This document shows positions 42,531 through 54,824 of a stretch of 64,000 bases of DNA, piece after piece. The notes beneath the pieces are model-generated. The model was not told the DNA's origin. It did not search any database and saw only the letters and a program-made list of their open reading frames with translations. The first letter of the stretch is position 1. Every line of letters starts with the position of its first letter. The translations under genes and the position numbers were made by a program. The stretch comes from Xenopus tropicalis (taxonomy: Eukaryota > Chordata > Amphibia > Anura > Pipidae), in the NCBI RefSeq assembly GCF_000004195.4, contig NC_030677.2:175696019-175760018 (forward strand). The letters are read 5' to 3'.

Positions 42531-43370
42531 CAGCAGTCCACATGGCATGGGGCTAAGGAATAACTCCAAACTGCAGGCCTGTGGTGCTCATCTTACCCCT
42601 CCCCTTTCTGGGCATCAAATGCGCGCAGGATTTTTTTTTCCCGGGTTCAGAGCACTGGGGATTAGGAGAGATTTCAACTCTTATCAAATCTCCATCACAT
42701 CCCCAGTACTTTAGACTAAATTTTGATGTGGCAAGGCAACATAAAATTCTGGCCTTTCCACAAATCCGGGCCTGATTCCAAACCTTTTTTATCATGTTAG
42801 TCATGTATAATAAACTTGATTCCCGAACCCATAATAATACAATTATAGGGGAATGTGAGGTGTGCTGCAACATCTAGGAAGTGCAGAATAGAAAGTGAAA
42901 GTAACTCACTACACTACACTATAATCTACACTTAGCTGTAAACTGTATAGGGCAGCATTTCCTAATGCACTATATAAATAAATACATATACATATATAAA
43001 TAAAAGTACAAGATGTGGCTAGAGGATAAATCATTATGATTTTATAATGATTCCAAATAATCTCTACATAATACTTAATATTAATTCTATGGTAAAGTGT
43101 TCTTTTAGATGCAGAGGCTTAACATGCAGTTTAAACCATGATGGGGCTGTAGATTCTGAATGAAAGATCCAAGTATTGGTATGGGGAAGCTTTTCTTGTA
43201 GTGTTAGGTGATGGTTTCTTAGTCATAAAACATTGGTGTCGTGATTTACCCTGTCCACAGCTACCCACTGACTATTCCCCCTTTAGTAACAGAATGTTTA
43301 AATAATCACAAGCCTTTCTGACTCTGATGAAGTTCAGTAAAAAACCCAAAGAATCTTAGGGGAATATATA
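42531..43370. other. No gene seen
   Basis: Unassigned sequence up to the next LTR. Confidence 0.4.
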
Positions 43371-43374
43371 TATA

Positions 43375-44339
43375 TGTAGCCCACTTATTAAACGGTTGTG
43401 GCACTACCTGCTGAATTACTCTGTTTTGGCGCTTCCAGGAGCCCTGAGCCCCGCTTACTTTGGGGAACAGCTATTCCTTTATACTTTGGCGTGCCTCCAC
43501 CCAGGCGAGGGATAAAATGAACTATAACTCCCCTCCTGAGAACTTGATACTGTACTGCAATGTGGGGACTCCCAACACTCCTGGTACCTTGCCCCCTCCC
43601 TGGGGTAGTTGCTTACCCGGCAGTGTGGATCCTCCGTGTATGCAGAGACAGAACACTGGATGGATGTTTAACCAGTGGAACTTATTTATTGTCACAGATG
43701 TATCAGACAGGCAGGTTACACACAGGAGCAATGTTACAGTCAGGGTATACTCCCTCTTCCTTAAGAGACCCTCTCTCCACGAGATATTAGCAGTACTCCC
43801 GCCAGATGATTCCCTTTAGGGGTTCCCTCCGGTACTTCTCGCCAGAAGCCCCTCTCTAGGGCACTTCCCGGTACTACACGCCAAGCGGACACCCCCTCAG
43901 CAGACCTCACCCCGGTACTTCCACTTAGATACCCATGGATTAGGCAAATCTCCTACACTTAGCACTTTACTCCCTGACTCCAGCTATAAGTGCTGGTGGA
44001 TCTTAATCCAGTAATCCTCCTGTAGGGGCCACGCTGCCCAGCTAGATAACCTGCCTACCACTCCTAGAGCGGTCTATAACAATTACTCTAACTCTGACCT
44101 GTTGTTAACCTCTTCTCCAAGAGGGGTCCCAGGCTGAAAGACCTGCAGGCACATGGCTGCACAGCCTTATATACTGTGTGCACCCTGTGGCCTAACTATT
44201 GAACTGCAGGGAAGCTAACTCCCTGTTAACCCTTATAGTGCCAACCACCCAAGGTGTCCCACTACTAAAGTACTACCCTCCCTTGAGGTCCATCCTGGGG
44301 CAACCATCCTAGGGGACCCAAATTTTGGGGAACCCTACA
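43375..44339 (-). repeat. Solo LTR (965 bp)
   Basis: Begins TGTAGCCCAC and ends GGGAACCCTACA. It is flanked by TATA on each side within a TA microsatellite, so the duplication is suggestive only. On the minus strand there is a TATATAA box at 44,167-44,173 and AATAAA at 43,685-43,690 in the correct order, which sets the orientation. The end CCCTACA and general plan match the LTR of the 16.9-21.4 kb element, though the body differs. The frames at 43,460-43,819 lie inside and are not genes. Confidence 0.7.
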
Positions 44340-44344
44340 TATAT

Positions 44345-45710
44345 ATATATATATATAGATGTGAGCTGTGACAATTCCAGTATTTCCCCCCATGTTGTTG
44401 GGCTAACAGATAGAACTTCTGTCGTATCGATCATCATTAACACTGTACGCTAACAAGGACTGTTGTGCAGCAGCAAAGAATGCCAAAACACGAGGCACCA
44501 TTTTAACGTTGTCATAGTAACCTAGGATGTAAAGTCTAATGAGCAGGACCCTGTTCATCATTTGCGAAACTGTAGTTTGTATCTGTATGCCACTGTTTGT
44601 ATCACAGTAAAGCATGTGCTTGGCAGAAAACAAGAATGATTTTATTGTGAAAGCCTGAATGTGGCACATCTTCCCCATTCCGATGAGCTCTCTAAATATC
44701 ACCACATTTAGTAAATAACAGTATTTGTTTTAGGGTCCAACTGGATTCCGCATTTCAACCCTTACCTGATGAAGAAAGAAAATATTAGGCTGCTGGATCA
44801 AAACTGCAATCGTTTTGGAGTAAATAATGCCCAGAGGGAGCTATTAGCTCTTAAAATCTCTCATCACTCCATCTCTGAACTAAAGAAATAAATTCACACA
44901 TAAGAGGCATAAACTCTGCATTGTCTTCTGGTTCTAATCTCTTTTTTGACGGGATGAAATACAATCTGTCATGCAGCCCTGCTTTATTTAATCATTGGTT
45001 ATAAGAGCCCCAAGAGATTTCCAAACATTTTTATATGAATGCAGACTTTAAAAGGAGTACCTCCAATGCTATTGCTGATGGCTTTGCATTACAAAAAAAT
45101 ATAAGAAGTCAAAATATTGTAATGAAATAGCAAGTACTACCCTTAAATATCCAACAAAAAGCTGATCACAGAGCGTTTAGTAAATAGACAAAACATTTTT
45201 CTGCTTTGTGCCAATTGCTCAGAACATGTTTGACTGTTTTGAGCAGTCAGACTCCATTATTTGCTATGCAGTGTTAGAGTTAGAGCTCAGTGTCAGTGCT
45301 GAACTTTAATGCTTCACCAAGTAATTCAATGCATTTTTCAATTCAAATTTGTGAGACAACTTAATTTGATTATACTGGTGAAGATATAGTGCCAGAAGAG
45401 GGTTTAGGTCGGTCAGATAATGATAAAATCTGCACATGTATTGTGTATCTGACTATATGCTTGGGGGACCGACAATGCATTACAAGGAAGTCACTTTTGT
45501 AAGACTGGTGTCCTCTGATTTATTTTTAGGGCTTTATCTTACAATTTCAGTCTGAATGTTAGTTTTACATTGTTGAATTTAACACGTACAATCGATATCC
45601 GAACATTTGTTGGAAGAAGACTAAAACCTGAACATGTATGGCCAGCATAAAAATTGCAACCCCTTTTCTGCTGTGTATTCAAGGTATTATTTTCCACACA
45701 ATTTTCTTTC
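44345..45710. other. No gene seen
   Basis: Unassigned. The minus-strand 100-residue frame at 44,403-44,705 shows no domain. Confidence 0.4.
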
Positions 45711-45718
45711 TACTACAA

Positions 45719-46122
45719 CAGGGGTGTCAAACTCAATCACATAAGGGGGCCGAAATCTAAAACACAGGCTAAGTGGCGGGCCAAATTTTTTTATGAATAT
45801 ACTTAGTAAGATACTAAGGGGTATATTTATCACAATGTGTAAAAAGTGGAGTAAGACATTACCAGTGATGTTGCTCATAGCATCCAATAGATGCTTTGCT
45901 ACTGTTCAAATCTGATTACTGATTGGATGCCTTGGGCAACATTACTGGTAATGCTTCACTCCACTTTTTACACAGCATAATAAATATACCCCTTAGTCTT
46001 AGTTACTATGTGAGGAAAATGGAAATTGATTAGGCTGGATGGTCAGACACACTCACCAAGGGCCACATAAAGCAGCCAAGTGGCCCGGATTTGGCCCCCG
46101 GGCCTTGTGTTTGACATATATG
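45719..46122. mobile_element. hAT element (CAGGGGTGTCAAACTC end) with a nested MITE
   Basis: The left end is CAGGGGTGTCAAACTC and the right end cttgtgtttgacatatatg, with a perfect 8-bp duplication TACTACAA (45,711-45,718 and 46,123-46,130). It has no coding capacity. A separate inverted-repeat element occupies 45,818-45,992. Confidence 0.85.
45818..45992. mobile_element. Nested inverted-repeat MITE
   Basis: Starts GGGGTATATTTATCAC and ends TAATAAATATACCCC. The arms pair over gtgtaaaaagtggagtaa against its mirror near 45,957-45,975. The flanks are CTAA and TTAG, so the inverted repeat may extend further and no clean duplication is seen. Confidence 0.7.
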
Positions 46123-46130
46123 TACTACAA

Positions 46131-46615
46131 CATTGATTGTTAACCTGCTTGATTTTGGGGGCGTCAAATGTTACCCTAGCTAGTACTACTCAAAAGTGCC
46201 TCCTTATTCTATATTTATATATTCTATATTCTATTCTAAAGGTGTGTAAAAAACAAAACACCGAGCATCATTACTTTATTGCTACATACGCTATATAAAA
46301 TCACATTTAGTTATAAAGCTATATAAAGATTTTATTCAAATGTGGAGCCATGTGTATAATTAAGGGTAAAACTGGTGTTAACTTGAAAACAGTCACATAA
46401 TAAACAATATTGAGAATTGCAACCAATCGCCATTAAATTAGTGATTTGTCTTTGTGTGAACAGCCACTGTGGTGTCAGGCTACAACTTACAAGAATGCTT
46501 TATTACTTTTATGAAATTCTGGCCACTGCCAACAATTGCAGGGAAGGTGCCACCTCACAAAATATATACATGGGCTGATATACTAGAAGAACCCCTATGA
46601 TTTGTATTCTACTGT
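46131..46615. other. No gene seen
   Basis: Nothing supported. Confidence 0.4.
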
Positions 46616-47209
46616 GGGGTATCCACTCTGTGAGTATCAGACGAGAAGGTCAATGCAAAACAACTACTGCAATTTGTATTCAATATCTTCTAGAGAGAGA
46701 GGTACTTCCTTCCAGTCGTATATTACAGATCTATATGTGGCCTTTCATTAGGGGAAGTCTGTTCCTATAATTATACTGGGCCAATACTAGCGATGAGCGA
46801 ATCTGTCCAGTTTCGGCAAAAAAATTGTGGAACGGCAAGAAAATTGGCGAAAAATCCGGGAAACGTGTTTGTCGCGTAGCTTTTTTGTTGCCCGTGTCTT
46901 TTTTTTGTCATCTGCATCTTTTTTTTGTAGCGCGCCTTTTTTTTGCCACGGTGGCATAAAAATGGGCGTGGGGTATCCACTCTGTGAGTATCAGATGAGA
47001 AGGTCACTCCAAAACAACTACTGCAATTTGTATTGAATATCTTCTAGAGAGAGAGGTACTTCCTTCCAGTCGCACCTTACAGATCTATATGTGGCCTTTC
47101 ATTAGAGGAAGTCTGTTCCTATAATTATACTGGGCTAATACTAGCGATGAGCGAATCTGTCCAGTTTCGGCAAAAAATTTGTGGAACGGCAAGAAAATTG
47201 GCGAAAAAT
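46616..47209. repeat. Tandem segmental duplication, offset 354 bp
   Basis: A block of about 240 bp starting ggggtatccactctgtgagt is at 46,616-46,857 and again at 46,970-47,209, nearly identical. Both copies end in actagcgatgagcgaatctg and caagaaaattggcg, the terminus of a hAT-type MITE. Between them lies a run of cttttttttg-rich units (46,875-46,955). Confidence 0.8.
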
Positions 47210-47423
47210 GGCTTTCCTATGACATTTATCTTATTTTTCAGGTAAATTGTGTCAAATGGGATGATGTATTTGAATTTAAGTAACAATGTTTAGTTTAACG
47301 TATATATTTGCTTAAACATTTGTGTACTATTGCATAGTGGCTGAGCACTATTACAATTGTTTACATTTGTCAAATTTTGCTCTAAATTTGTTTGTAGAGG
47401 TTCTTTGGCTTAAAAACCTTATA

Positions 47424-47751
47424 CAGGTATAGGACCCATTATCCATAATGCTCGGGACCAAGGGTATTCCGGATAAGGGGTCTTTCCGTAATTTGGATCT
47501 CCATACCTTAAGTCTACTTAAAGATCAATAAAACATGAAATAAACCCCATAGGACTGTTTTGCATCCAATACGGATTATTTATATCTTATTTTGGAACAA
47601 TTACAAGGTGCTGTTTTATTACTACAGCGAAAAAGGAAATCAGTTTTAATATTCTGTATTATTTGATTAAAATGGAGTCTATGGGAGACAGGCTTTCCGT
47701 AATTCGGAGCTTTCTGGATAACGGGTTTCCGCATAAGAGATCCTATACCTG
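47424..47751 (+). mobile_element. TA-flanked palindromic MITE, copy 8
   Basis: Full copy, CAGGTATAGGACCC to GATCCTATACCTG, with TA at 47,422-47,423 and 47,752-47,753. Confidence 0.85.
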
Positions 47752-47759
47752 TACAGTAA

Positions 47760-48380
47760 ATCCCAGACCCACTTGAACTTGTCTTAGAAATTACTGTTCA
47801 CTCAGTATTGTGATGCTGAATCCTCTTGTGCAGTGACCTTCACTCTCTGGTTGTCAAGGGGTTCCAAAACTGCTTCCAAGATACTACAGAAGTATTCTGC
47901 TATACTTAACTCCTATTATTATGGTTTGAGCCTCTAGTGGGTACTGCCAGGGTACTGATTCCAGGACTACTCCATATCCACTGTGGTTCTATACACAGTC
48001 CTGCCTTGCACCTTCTTTTTCCCTATGCTCTGGAAACACATGGCTGCAACTATTTAAAGGAGACCCTAATGAGGATTATGAACCTACACATTTTTAAATT
48101 TACAACTGTGCCTGTAACCTTTCTGTGACATGGGCTACTCTGTTCTACAACACCAGTGAGGATTAGCTGAAAAGAAGGATCTCCTATCCCCTCTAATTAT
48201 GAGTAATTAACACAATGGGCACTTAGGGGTCGGTGTTATTTTACTTCAATACATGCAATATAACATACCCACCAATATTTAAAGTGGTGCACTTTGTTTA
48301 AAGAGGCAGCACATAGTGTACTGGATTTTGTTCAGCTCTATATTAAGTGAAATGCATTAGTCTAATGCTTTTTATAGAAC
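47760..48380. other. No gene seen
   Basis: Nothing supported. A short CATTA run occurs just downstream at 48,385-48,410. Confidence 0.4.
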
Positions 48381-48384
48381 TGTT

Positions 48385-48560
48385 ACATTACATTACATTA
48401 CATTAACATTTATTTATAAAGCGCCAACATATTCCGCAGCGCTGTACAATAAGTGGGTTACATACATTGGACATACAGAGTAACATATAAAGCAATCAAT
48501 AACCGATACAAGAGGTGAAGAGGGCCCTGCCCAAAAGAGCTTACAATCTACAAGACTGTT
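48385..48560 (-). repeat. Frog interspersed repeat (agcgctgtacaa motif)
   Basis: After a (CATTA)n-like run comes ataaagcgccaacatattcc, gcagcgctgtacaataag, then agagggccctgcccaaaaga and gcttacaatctacaag. This is a well-known short retroposon-like unit of anurans, read on the minus strand, with the simple-sequence tail at its left edge. Confidence 0.65.
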
Positions 48561-49064
48561 GTAAGGAATAAATATAATGTTGGGGTGGCAAGGCCAAGTA
48601 TAAGCCCAAGGAATAGAACACAACAGATAACCACTCAATAAACAATTAGAACATGATTAGGAACATGCTTTGCACACCTGAGGGTGCCAGTTTGGACCCT
48701 GTGTATTGCAGCGCAGGTAATCGTGCATAATATCTGCAGTCAGTGTACAGCAGTTCCATGAAGATGTGCAGCTGATTGTACCTTTCTTTTTAACTACTAC
48801 CTGTGCAATGTTTAGAGCAGTATGAGCACAGGCAAGTTCTAGCAAGCAATCACACAGAATTCTTACCAGCACAGCAGGAGAAAATATCCGAGTGTTTGAG
48901 AAATAAATAATAATTCTGAGAATTCTGAGGTGCAAAAGTAAGAAGTACATGAGAACATTCAAATAATGTCAGTGCAGTAGCTGGAATTGTGAGGAGATTT
49001 GTAAATAAGGCAATCAGAACATTTGCTTCCTTATGTTGCCCAATATATATATATATATATATAT

Positions 49065-49717
49065 TGTGAGAGATGCAATGGAAAAGGTCATTATTTGGTG
49101 TATTTCCACCAGTGTTTAAGGTGGGATACAAATGGCCCAAGGTAAAATACCTGGTTTTACAGCAGGTAATGCTGTGTTGGAGTAAATCTCCCTTTAAGGT
49201 TTGATTTGGCCAGCTGTAGGGAGCTGCCTGATTAGGCTGCAGGTGAGCAGCCAATAAAAGGGCTGTGTGATTTACACAGAGAGTTGGAGTTGGAATTGAA
49301 CGCTGACTGAGTGAAGGTCACTCTCAGAGCAGGGCACAGAGCAGGAGGGCTGCCTGTGTTAGGAACTCCCAGAGGAGCTGGGGGTGCCACCTGCCACTGG
49401 AGGAAGCAGAGGGAGTCATGACCAGTCGGATAAGTGCTGAGAGGGCTCAGCAAGGCTTACTGTGAAGCCTGAGTGTTCCAGAGCGTGGAAATAACCCTGG
49501 AAGGTGAGAACCCTGAAGAAGGGACATCTCTAAACCCTGAACTGTTTATGAACTTATATCTTTATGTTTCTGTTGGGAAGAATTGGCCCTAAATAAACCT
49601 GAGTTTTGCCTGAAGACTTGGTGTCCCTGTCTCTATGCTCCAGATCCTCTGCATGCCTGCCTGCCTACCAATGCTAATTCCCCCAAAATTGCGTGTACAG
49701 GCATTCAGCATGTCACA
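49065..49717 (+). repeat. Solo LTR (653 bp)
   Basis: Starts TGTGAGAGATGC and ends AGCATGTCACA (TGTGA/TCACA inverted ends), flanked by ATAT on both sides within TA repeats. Reading plus, a TATA-like aataaaaggg lies at about 49,253 and AATAAA at about 49,592-49,597, in the right order. There is no internal region or partner LTR. The frames at 49,232-49,453 are inside it. Confidence 0.7.
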
Positions 49718-50201
49718 ATATATATATATAGATATATACACAACAGTATAGATAGATGATAGCTATATAGATAGACTAGAGTACTAGTGGAAATATTAGT
49801 CTCCACTTAATAAAATCATTTCAATGTTTCAAAAGACCTATGAGTGTGGACCCCTGTTTTTAGATTGTGGACATGCATATACCAAACAAATGATTGTAAC
49901 ACACTACCAATATAGGGGGAAATGGCCCTGGTGCATCCAGATAAATTAATATTCACATGAAAATAAAATAAATGAAGCACTCGTGTGACTTTTGAACAGG
50001 TTAAAAAATGTATTTGTTTGTCAACGTTTCAGTCCAACTAACAGGACCAAATCGTGCAATAAAAAAATATGTAGATTGGGGACTAGTTTCCAATATGGCC
50101 CTAGCCTTATATGTACAGCATTTAAGATTACTGATTCCATTTTATATTAATGAGTATGTATTTTAGGTTTCATGGTCAAGCTCTTGCCAGGAAACGTAGT
50201 A

Positions 50202-50487
50202 CAGGTACAGTATCAGTTATCTGGAAGCTTATTATTTGGAAGGACACTCCCCATAGAATTCATCAAAAGAAAATAATTAACATTTTTAATAATGATTCCC
50301 TTTTCTCTGTAATAATAAAACAGCACCTTGTAATTGATCCCAACTAAGATATAATTAATCCTTATTGGAGGCAAAACAATCCTATTGGGTTTATTTAATG
50401 TTTCAATTATTTTTTCAGTAGATTTAAGGTATGGAGATCCAAATTATGGAAAGACCCCTTATCTGGAGAACCCAGGTCCCATACCTG
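50202..50487 (-). mobile_element. TA-flanked palindromic MITE, copy 9
   Basis: CAGGTACAGTATCAG to GGTCCCATACCTG with TA on both sides. It is internally shortened to 286 bp by loss near its left arm. Confidence 0.8.
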
Positions 50488-50805
50488 TATATCAGAAAGC
50501 AGGTGGCAAAATTCATGCGTATGTACATACATCCTTAGGTATGGCCTGCTTTCTGTTGTAACTAGTCATCAGTTGTGCTTGATAACATGAATTAGGCAGT
50601 GAACCCCGACCCTGCTGACCACTGAAGCAGCGACTTACCAGTATAAAGAGAAGAGCACATGTGTGAATGGAGTTGCTGGTGTACTGTGTATTGGCACAGG
50701 ACAATTTTGGCAGTCTGAGTTCTCAAAATGGCCTTCCCCTCCAGCAGCTGCTTTTCATTTCTCCACTGGCTTTTGCTTTTCTATTTGCAATTTATCTATG
50801 CTTAA

Positions 50806-51307
50806 AGGAAAACTATACCCCTAGAATGAATACTTAACATAATATAAACTATCTGTTGGTTAAGTGGCCTATTAAAGAATCTCGCCAAACTGGAATATAT
50901 ATATATATATATCAGTAAATATTGCCCTTTTACATCCTTTCCCTTGAGCCAGCATTTAGTGATGGGCTGTGTGCTCCCTTAGAGATCACCTGACAGGAAA
51001 TAATGCAGCTCTAACTGTAACAGGAAGTTAAGGTAATTATGATTACGATAATTGGCTGATGGGGCCTAGCATGTGTGAGTGCCTTGGTTTGTTTGTGTGC
51101 ACCGTGAATCGTATGATCCAAGGAGACGGCCCCAAAATCTTAAAATGGCAATTTTCTATTTAGGATTACCCAATAGCACATACTACAAAAAAAAAAGTAT
51201 ATTTTTATGAAATTGGTTTATTTAGATGAAGCAGGGTTTTACATATGAGTTTGTTTATGCAATATATTTTTATAGAGACCTACATTGTTTGGGGGTATAG
51301 TTTTCCT
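50806..51307. mobile_element. T2-type MITE (TTAA target site)
   Basis: A 502-bp element flanked by TTAA (50,802-50,805 and 51,308-51,311). It starts AGGAAAACTATACCCC and ends GGGGGTATAGTTTTCCT. It has a short TA run inside. It is a textbook Xenopus T2-like MITE. Confidence 0.9.
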
Positions 51308-51402
51308 TTAAAAATGTAGTCCTAATTAGAGTCTTATAGAGACCAGGAGACGACCCCCTTTGATGTATTAAACTAGCCCTAAACAAGTGGCAAAATGGCT
51401 AA

Positions 51403-51801
51403 GGCTGATGCCACACGTGGCGTTTTTACGCGGCGTTTTTTCTCAGCCTAAAAACGCTGCACAAGCCACACATGGCGTTTTTCAGCCTAGTACTGGTGAC
51501 GTAAGCAAATCCTGTTGCCATGGTGCTAATAGTGCGAAATAGCAAAAAACGCAGCGTATTTCCGCTAGGTCTGGCAGCTGCCTTTGCGTATCCATAGGAA
51601 TGGCTTGCTTTGCAAGTACTGGCGTATTTCAGCCAACGCTTGAAAAATCCGTGCTAAGGCGTTTTCTAGCGTATTTCCGCTTTGTGTGGTTTGCTTCGCG
51701 TCTTTTCAAGCTATTTCTATGGATGATGATATCAGGCGTTTTTCAGCCGCCGAGAGAATTAGAAAATACGCAGCGTAAAAACGCCACGTGTGGCATCAGC
51801 C
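51403..51801. mobile_element. Inverted-repeat MITE with TAA duplication
   Basis: Begins GGCTGATGCCACACGTGGCG and ends with its complement CGCCACGTGTGGCATCAGCC, flanked by TAA on both sides (51,400-51,402 and 51,802-51,804). The 3-bp duplication suggests a Harbinger-type origin. The arms are dense in gcgtttt/aaaacgc motifs. The frame at 51,600-51,809 is not a gene. Confidence 0.85.
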
Positions 51802-52043
51802 TAAACTAAATATTTAGGAATTGAAATTCATTGAAAATTAATTTTAACTATAGCATAATAATAATAATAATAATGAGTCTTAAGCACTTGGTGCGTATAT
51901 AATTAGATGGCTTCAAACATGAATTACAATTAATGAATTAGCTTGGCACTTTAGGCACGCTTCACCATTTTAAGGCTGATGGAGTACATTAAAAAGGCTG
52001 TCTTCCAATGTTCCAGCAGCTCCCCACATCTTTGAGAATTGTC

Positions 52044-52048
<5 letters not shown>

Positions 52049-52096
<48 letters not shown>
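52049..52096. repeat. (TA)n microsatellite
   Basis: About 48 bp of alternating TA, directly left of a MITE and continued on the MITE's other side. Confidence 0.95.
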
Positions 52097-52099
<3 letters not shown>

Positions 52100-52100
52100 A

Positions 52101-52428
52101 CAGGTATAGGACCCATTATCCAGAATGCTCGGGACCAAGGGTATTCCGGATAAGGGGTCTTTCCGTAATTTGGATCTCAATACCTTAAGTCTACTAAAAA
52201 ATCAATAAAACATTAATTAAACCCAATAGGATTGTTTTGCATCCAATAAGGATTAATTATATCTTAGTTGGAATCAATTACAAGGTTCTGTTTTATTTCT
52301 ATATAGAAAAAGGAAATCAGTTTTAAAATTCTGAATTATTTGATTAAAACGGAGTCTATGGGAGACGGGCATTCCGTAATTCGGAGCTTTCTGGATAACG
52401 GGTTTCCGGATAAGGGGTCCGATACCTG
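52101..52428 (+). mobile_element. TA-flanked palindromic MITE, copy 10, inside a TA microsatellite
   Basis: CAGGTATAGGACCC to GGTCCGATACCTG, about 328 bp. The right side shows TA then a long TA run; the left side shows TATCACA before the element. Its sequence is close to copies 1 and 8. Confidence 0.88.

Positions 52429-52430
<2 letters not shown>

Positions 52431-52485
<55 letters not shown>
52431..52485. repeat. (TA)n microsatellite
   Basis: About 55 bp of TA immediately right of the MITE. Frames reading Ile-Tyr-Ile-Tyr across it are artefacts. Confidence 0.95.
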
Positions 52486-52489
<4 letters not shown>

Positions 52490-53460
52490 TCCAGTATTTT
52501 CCTTCCCTTGTTTGGGAATTCTGGTTCGTAACCCGTTGCAGGGGGCGGTTGCACCTCTTGCAATTGCAGCCAAAGTGTCAAAAATAAATGCAGTTGTGCT
52601 TACACTTTGCACTGCGCTTGTGGTAGTAAATGACTACCTGTTTTATCTGTTTTTTTTGCAGATTCACAGAAATAGCAACATTTTTAAAGTTTAATTCATT
52701 AAAAATATTTTTAAAATAAATTTTAGCTTAAATTTTGCTGTGACTAAAAGGCGAGCCATTTATACTGTATTTTCATGACTGGAGGCAAAACTGCTTACTT
52801 TAGTTATTTTTTAGCTTCACTGTTAGCTTAGCACGGGGTATAGTGTTGTGCAAAGCATCAATAAAATCACCTTGATCTTTATTAAAGGCTTGAACTTATG
52901 CCAAATTTTGTGTGGGAATATTAACTGCTATTATTCAGTTTAAAGGAAGGTTTGCATTACTTATTCATTGCTGTTCTACAAACTCACCATACCATGGCAT
53001 ATTATTTCAAAGTCTCTATGCATAGGAAAAGTGCTCACTTCTGAACAACAAATGCCACTATCCCACTACACCAACACAATGGGTCCATCCCTACTATAAT
53101 TGTAAGACCCTGATCAAACAGACTATTCTTTTATGTCTTTAAAGACCCACAAAAGACAGGAACTGCACAAAAAAGGTCATTAAATGATTCACAAATGCCA
53201 CCAAGCATGAAGTTAAAAGAAAAAAAATCTCCATAGGCTTACAATTTTTTACGCTTGTGTGTTCGAGGCACCAGAACCAAACTTGGGTCATCTATAAAGT
53301 TCACACAGCGCATACTTTATTTGCATATGCTTGTTTTGTGCATGGCGTTATGTGGATGCAGAGTGTGTGCATAAATATTCACAATTTGTGATTATGCCAT
53401 ATTCAAAAGCTCTTTAGGACAACTGCATGGCAAATAAAAAATTTGCAATTATGTTTGCAC
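52490..53460. other. No gene seen
   Basis: Nothing supported. Confidence 0.4.
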
Positions 53461-53465
53461 ATCTA

Positions 53466-54613
53466 GGGCCAGATTCACGAATCCGAATCACGAAATCCGA
53501 TCATTTCTGATGATCGCAAATGTCACGAAAATTCTTTTCGTTTGAATGCGAAAATTTCGTACTTACAATCCGAAATTTTCATATTGAAATGATCGTTTGC
53601 GAATGGCGATCCAATCACGAAATTTTAGCATACGAACGTTTGTAAATGGCGGGAAAACCTTTCTGACTTTGATCCTTCAGTGCATGATTTTGGAAGCCTC
53701 CCATAGGGCTCAATGGCACTCTGCAGCTCCAACCCGGCCCAAGGAAAGTCTCCCATAGGGCTCAATGGCACTCTGCAGCTCCGACCTGGCCCAAGGAAAG
53801 CCTCCCATAGGGCTCAATGGCACTCTGCAGCTCCAACCTGGCCCAAGGAAAGTCTCCCATAGGGCTCAATGGCACTCTGCAGCTCCAACCCGGCCCAAGG
53901 AAAGTCTCCCATAGGGCTCAATGGCACTCTGCAGCTCCAACCCGGCCCAAGGAAAGTCTCCCATAGGGCTCAATGGCACTCTGCAGCTCCAACCTGGCCC
54001 AAGGAAAGTCTCCCATAGGGCTCAATGGCACTCTGCAGCTCCAACCTGGCCCAAGGAAAGTCTCCCATAGGGCTCAATGGCACTCTGCAGCTCCAACCTG
54101 GCCCAAGGAAAGTCTCCCATAGGGCTCAATGGCACTCTGCAGCTCCAACCTGGCCCAAGGAAAGTCTCCCATAGGGCTCAATGGCACTCTGCAGCTCCAA
54201 CCTGGCCCAAGGAAAGTCTCCCATAGGGCTCAATGGCACTCTGCAGCTCCAACCCGGCCCAAGGAAAGTCTCCCATAGGACTCAATGGCACTCTGCAGCT
54301 CCAACCCGGCCCAAGGAAAGTCTCCCATAGGACTCAATGGCACTCTGCAGCTCCAACCCGGCCCAAGGAAAGTCTCCCATAGGGCTCAATGGCACTCTGC
54401 AGCTCCAACCTGGCCCAAGGAAAGTCACGATACTGAAGCTTGAATGAATCCAAAACTTTCGTACTCGTTGCAACAAATACAATTTTGTTGCGCAAGTTGT
54501 CGCAAAGTATGAAAAAGTAGCATGAATTAACAAAAAAAAACTCACAGTTCTAAAATTTAGAAAAAATACGATTTTTTGTATTTGGACACAATCGTACTTT
54601 GATAAATGTGCCC
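53466..54613 (-). mobile_element. Harbinger-like MITE with 52-bp minisatellite, copy B
   Basis: The ends GGGCCAGATTCACGAATCC and TTTGATAAATGTGCCC are flanked by CTA (53,463-53,465 and 54,614-54,616). The array core is in the opposite orientation to copy A and is the longest of the three. The arms keep the junctions seen in copy A: ttttggaagcctcccat on one side and cgatactgaagcttgaatg on the other. Confidence 0.8.
53692..54425 (-). repeat. 52-bp minisatellite, about 14 units
   Basis: Complement of the array at 22,037, with units recurring every 52 bp (ggctcaatggcactctgcag). The array is highly homogeneous, with variants ccaacctgg/ccaacccgg and agggctc/aggactc. Confidence 0.95.
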
Positions 54614-54824
54614 CTAAATGCACTAATCTTGTCCAGCTTTATAAATATAAACACAGCAGGGTAAATATGTTCACTGTGTAAATAATTCTGCCCTGTAATT
54701 TTGCCACTATGTTTTGGTGAGTTGTTGATGTATTCTTGTGATATGTATTTATGGTTTATTACCACAAAACCAGAATATATTACTTTTTGCAGAATATGGC
54801 TCAGTGTAGCCAAATTAAACCCAT

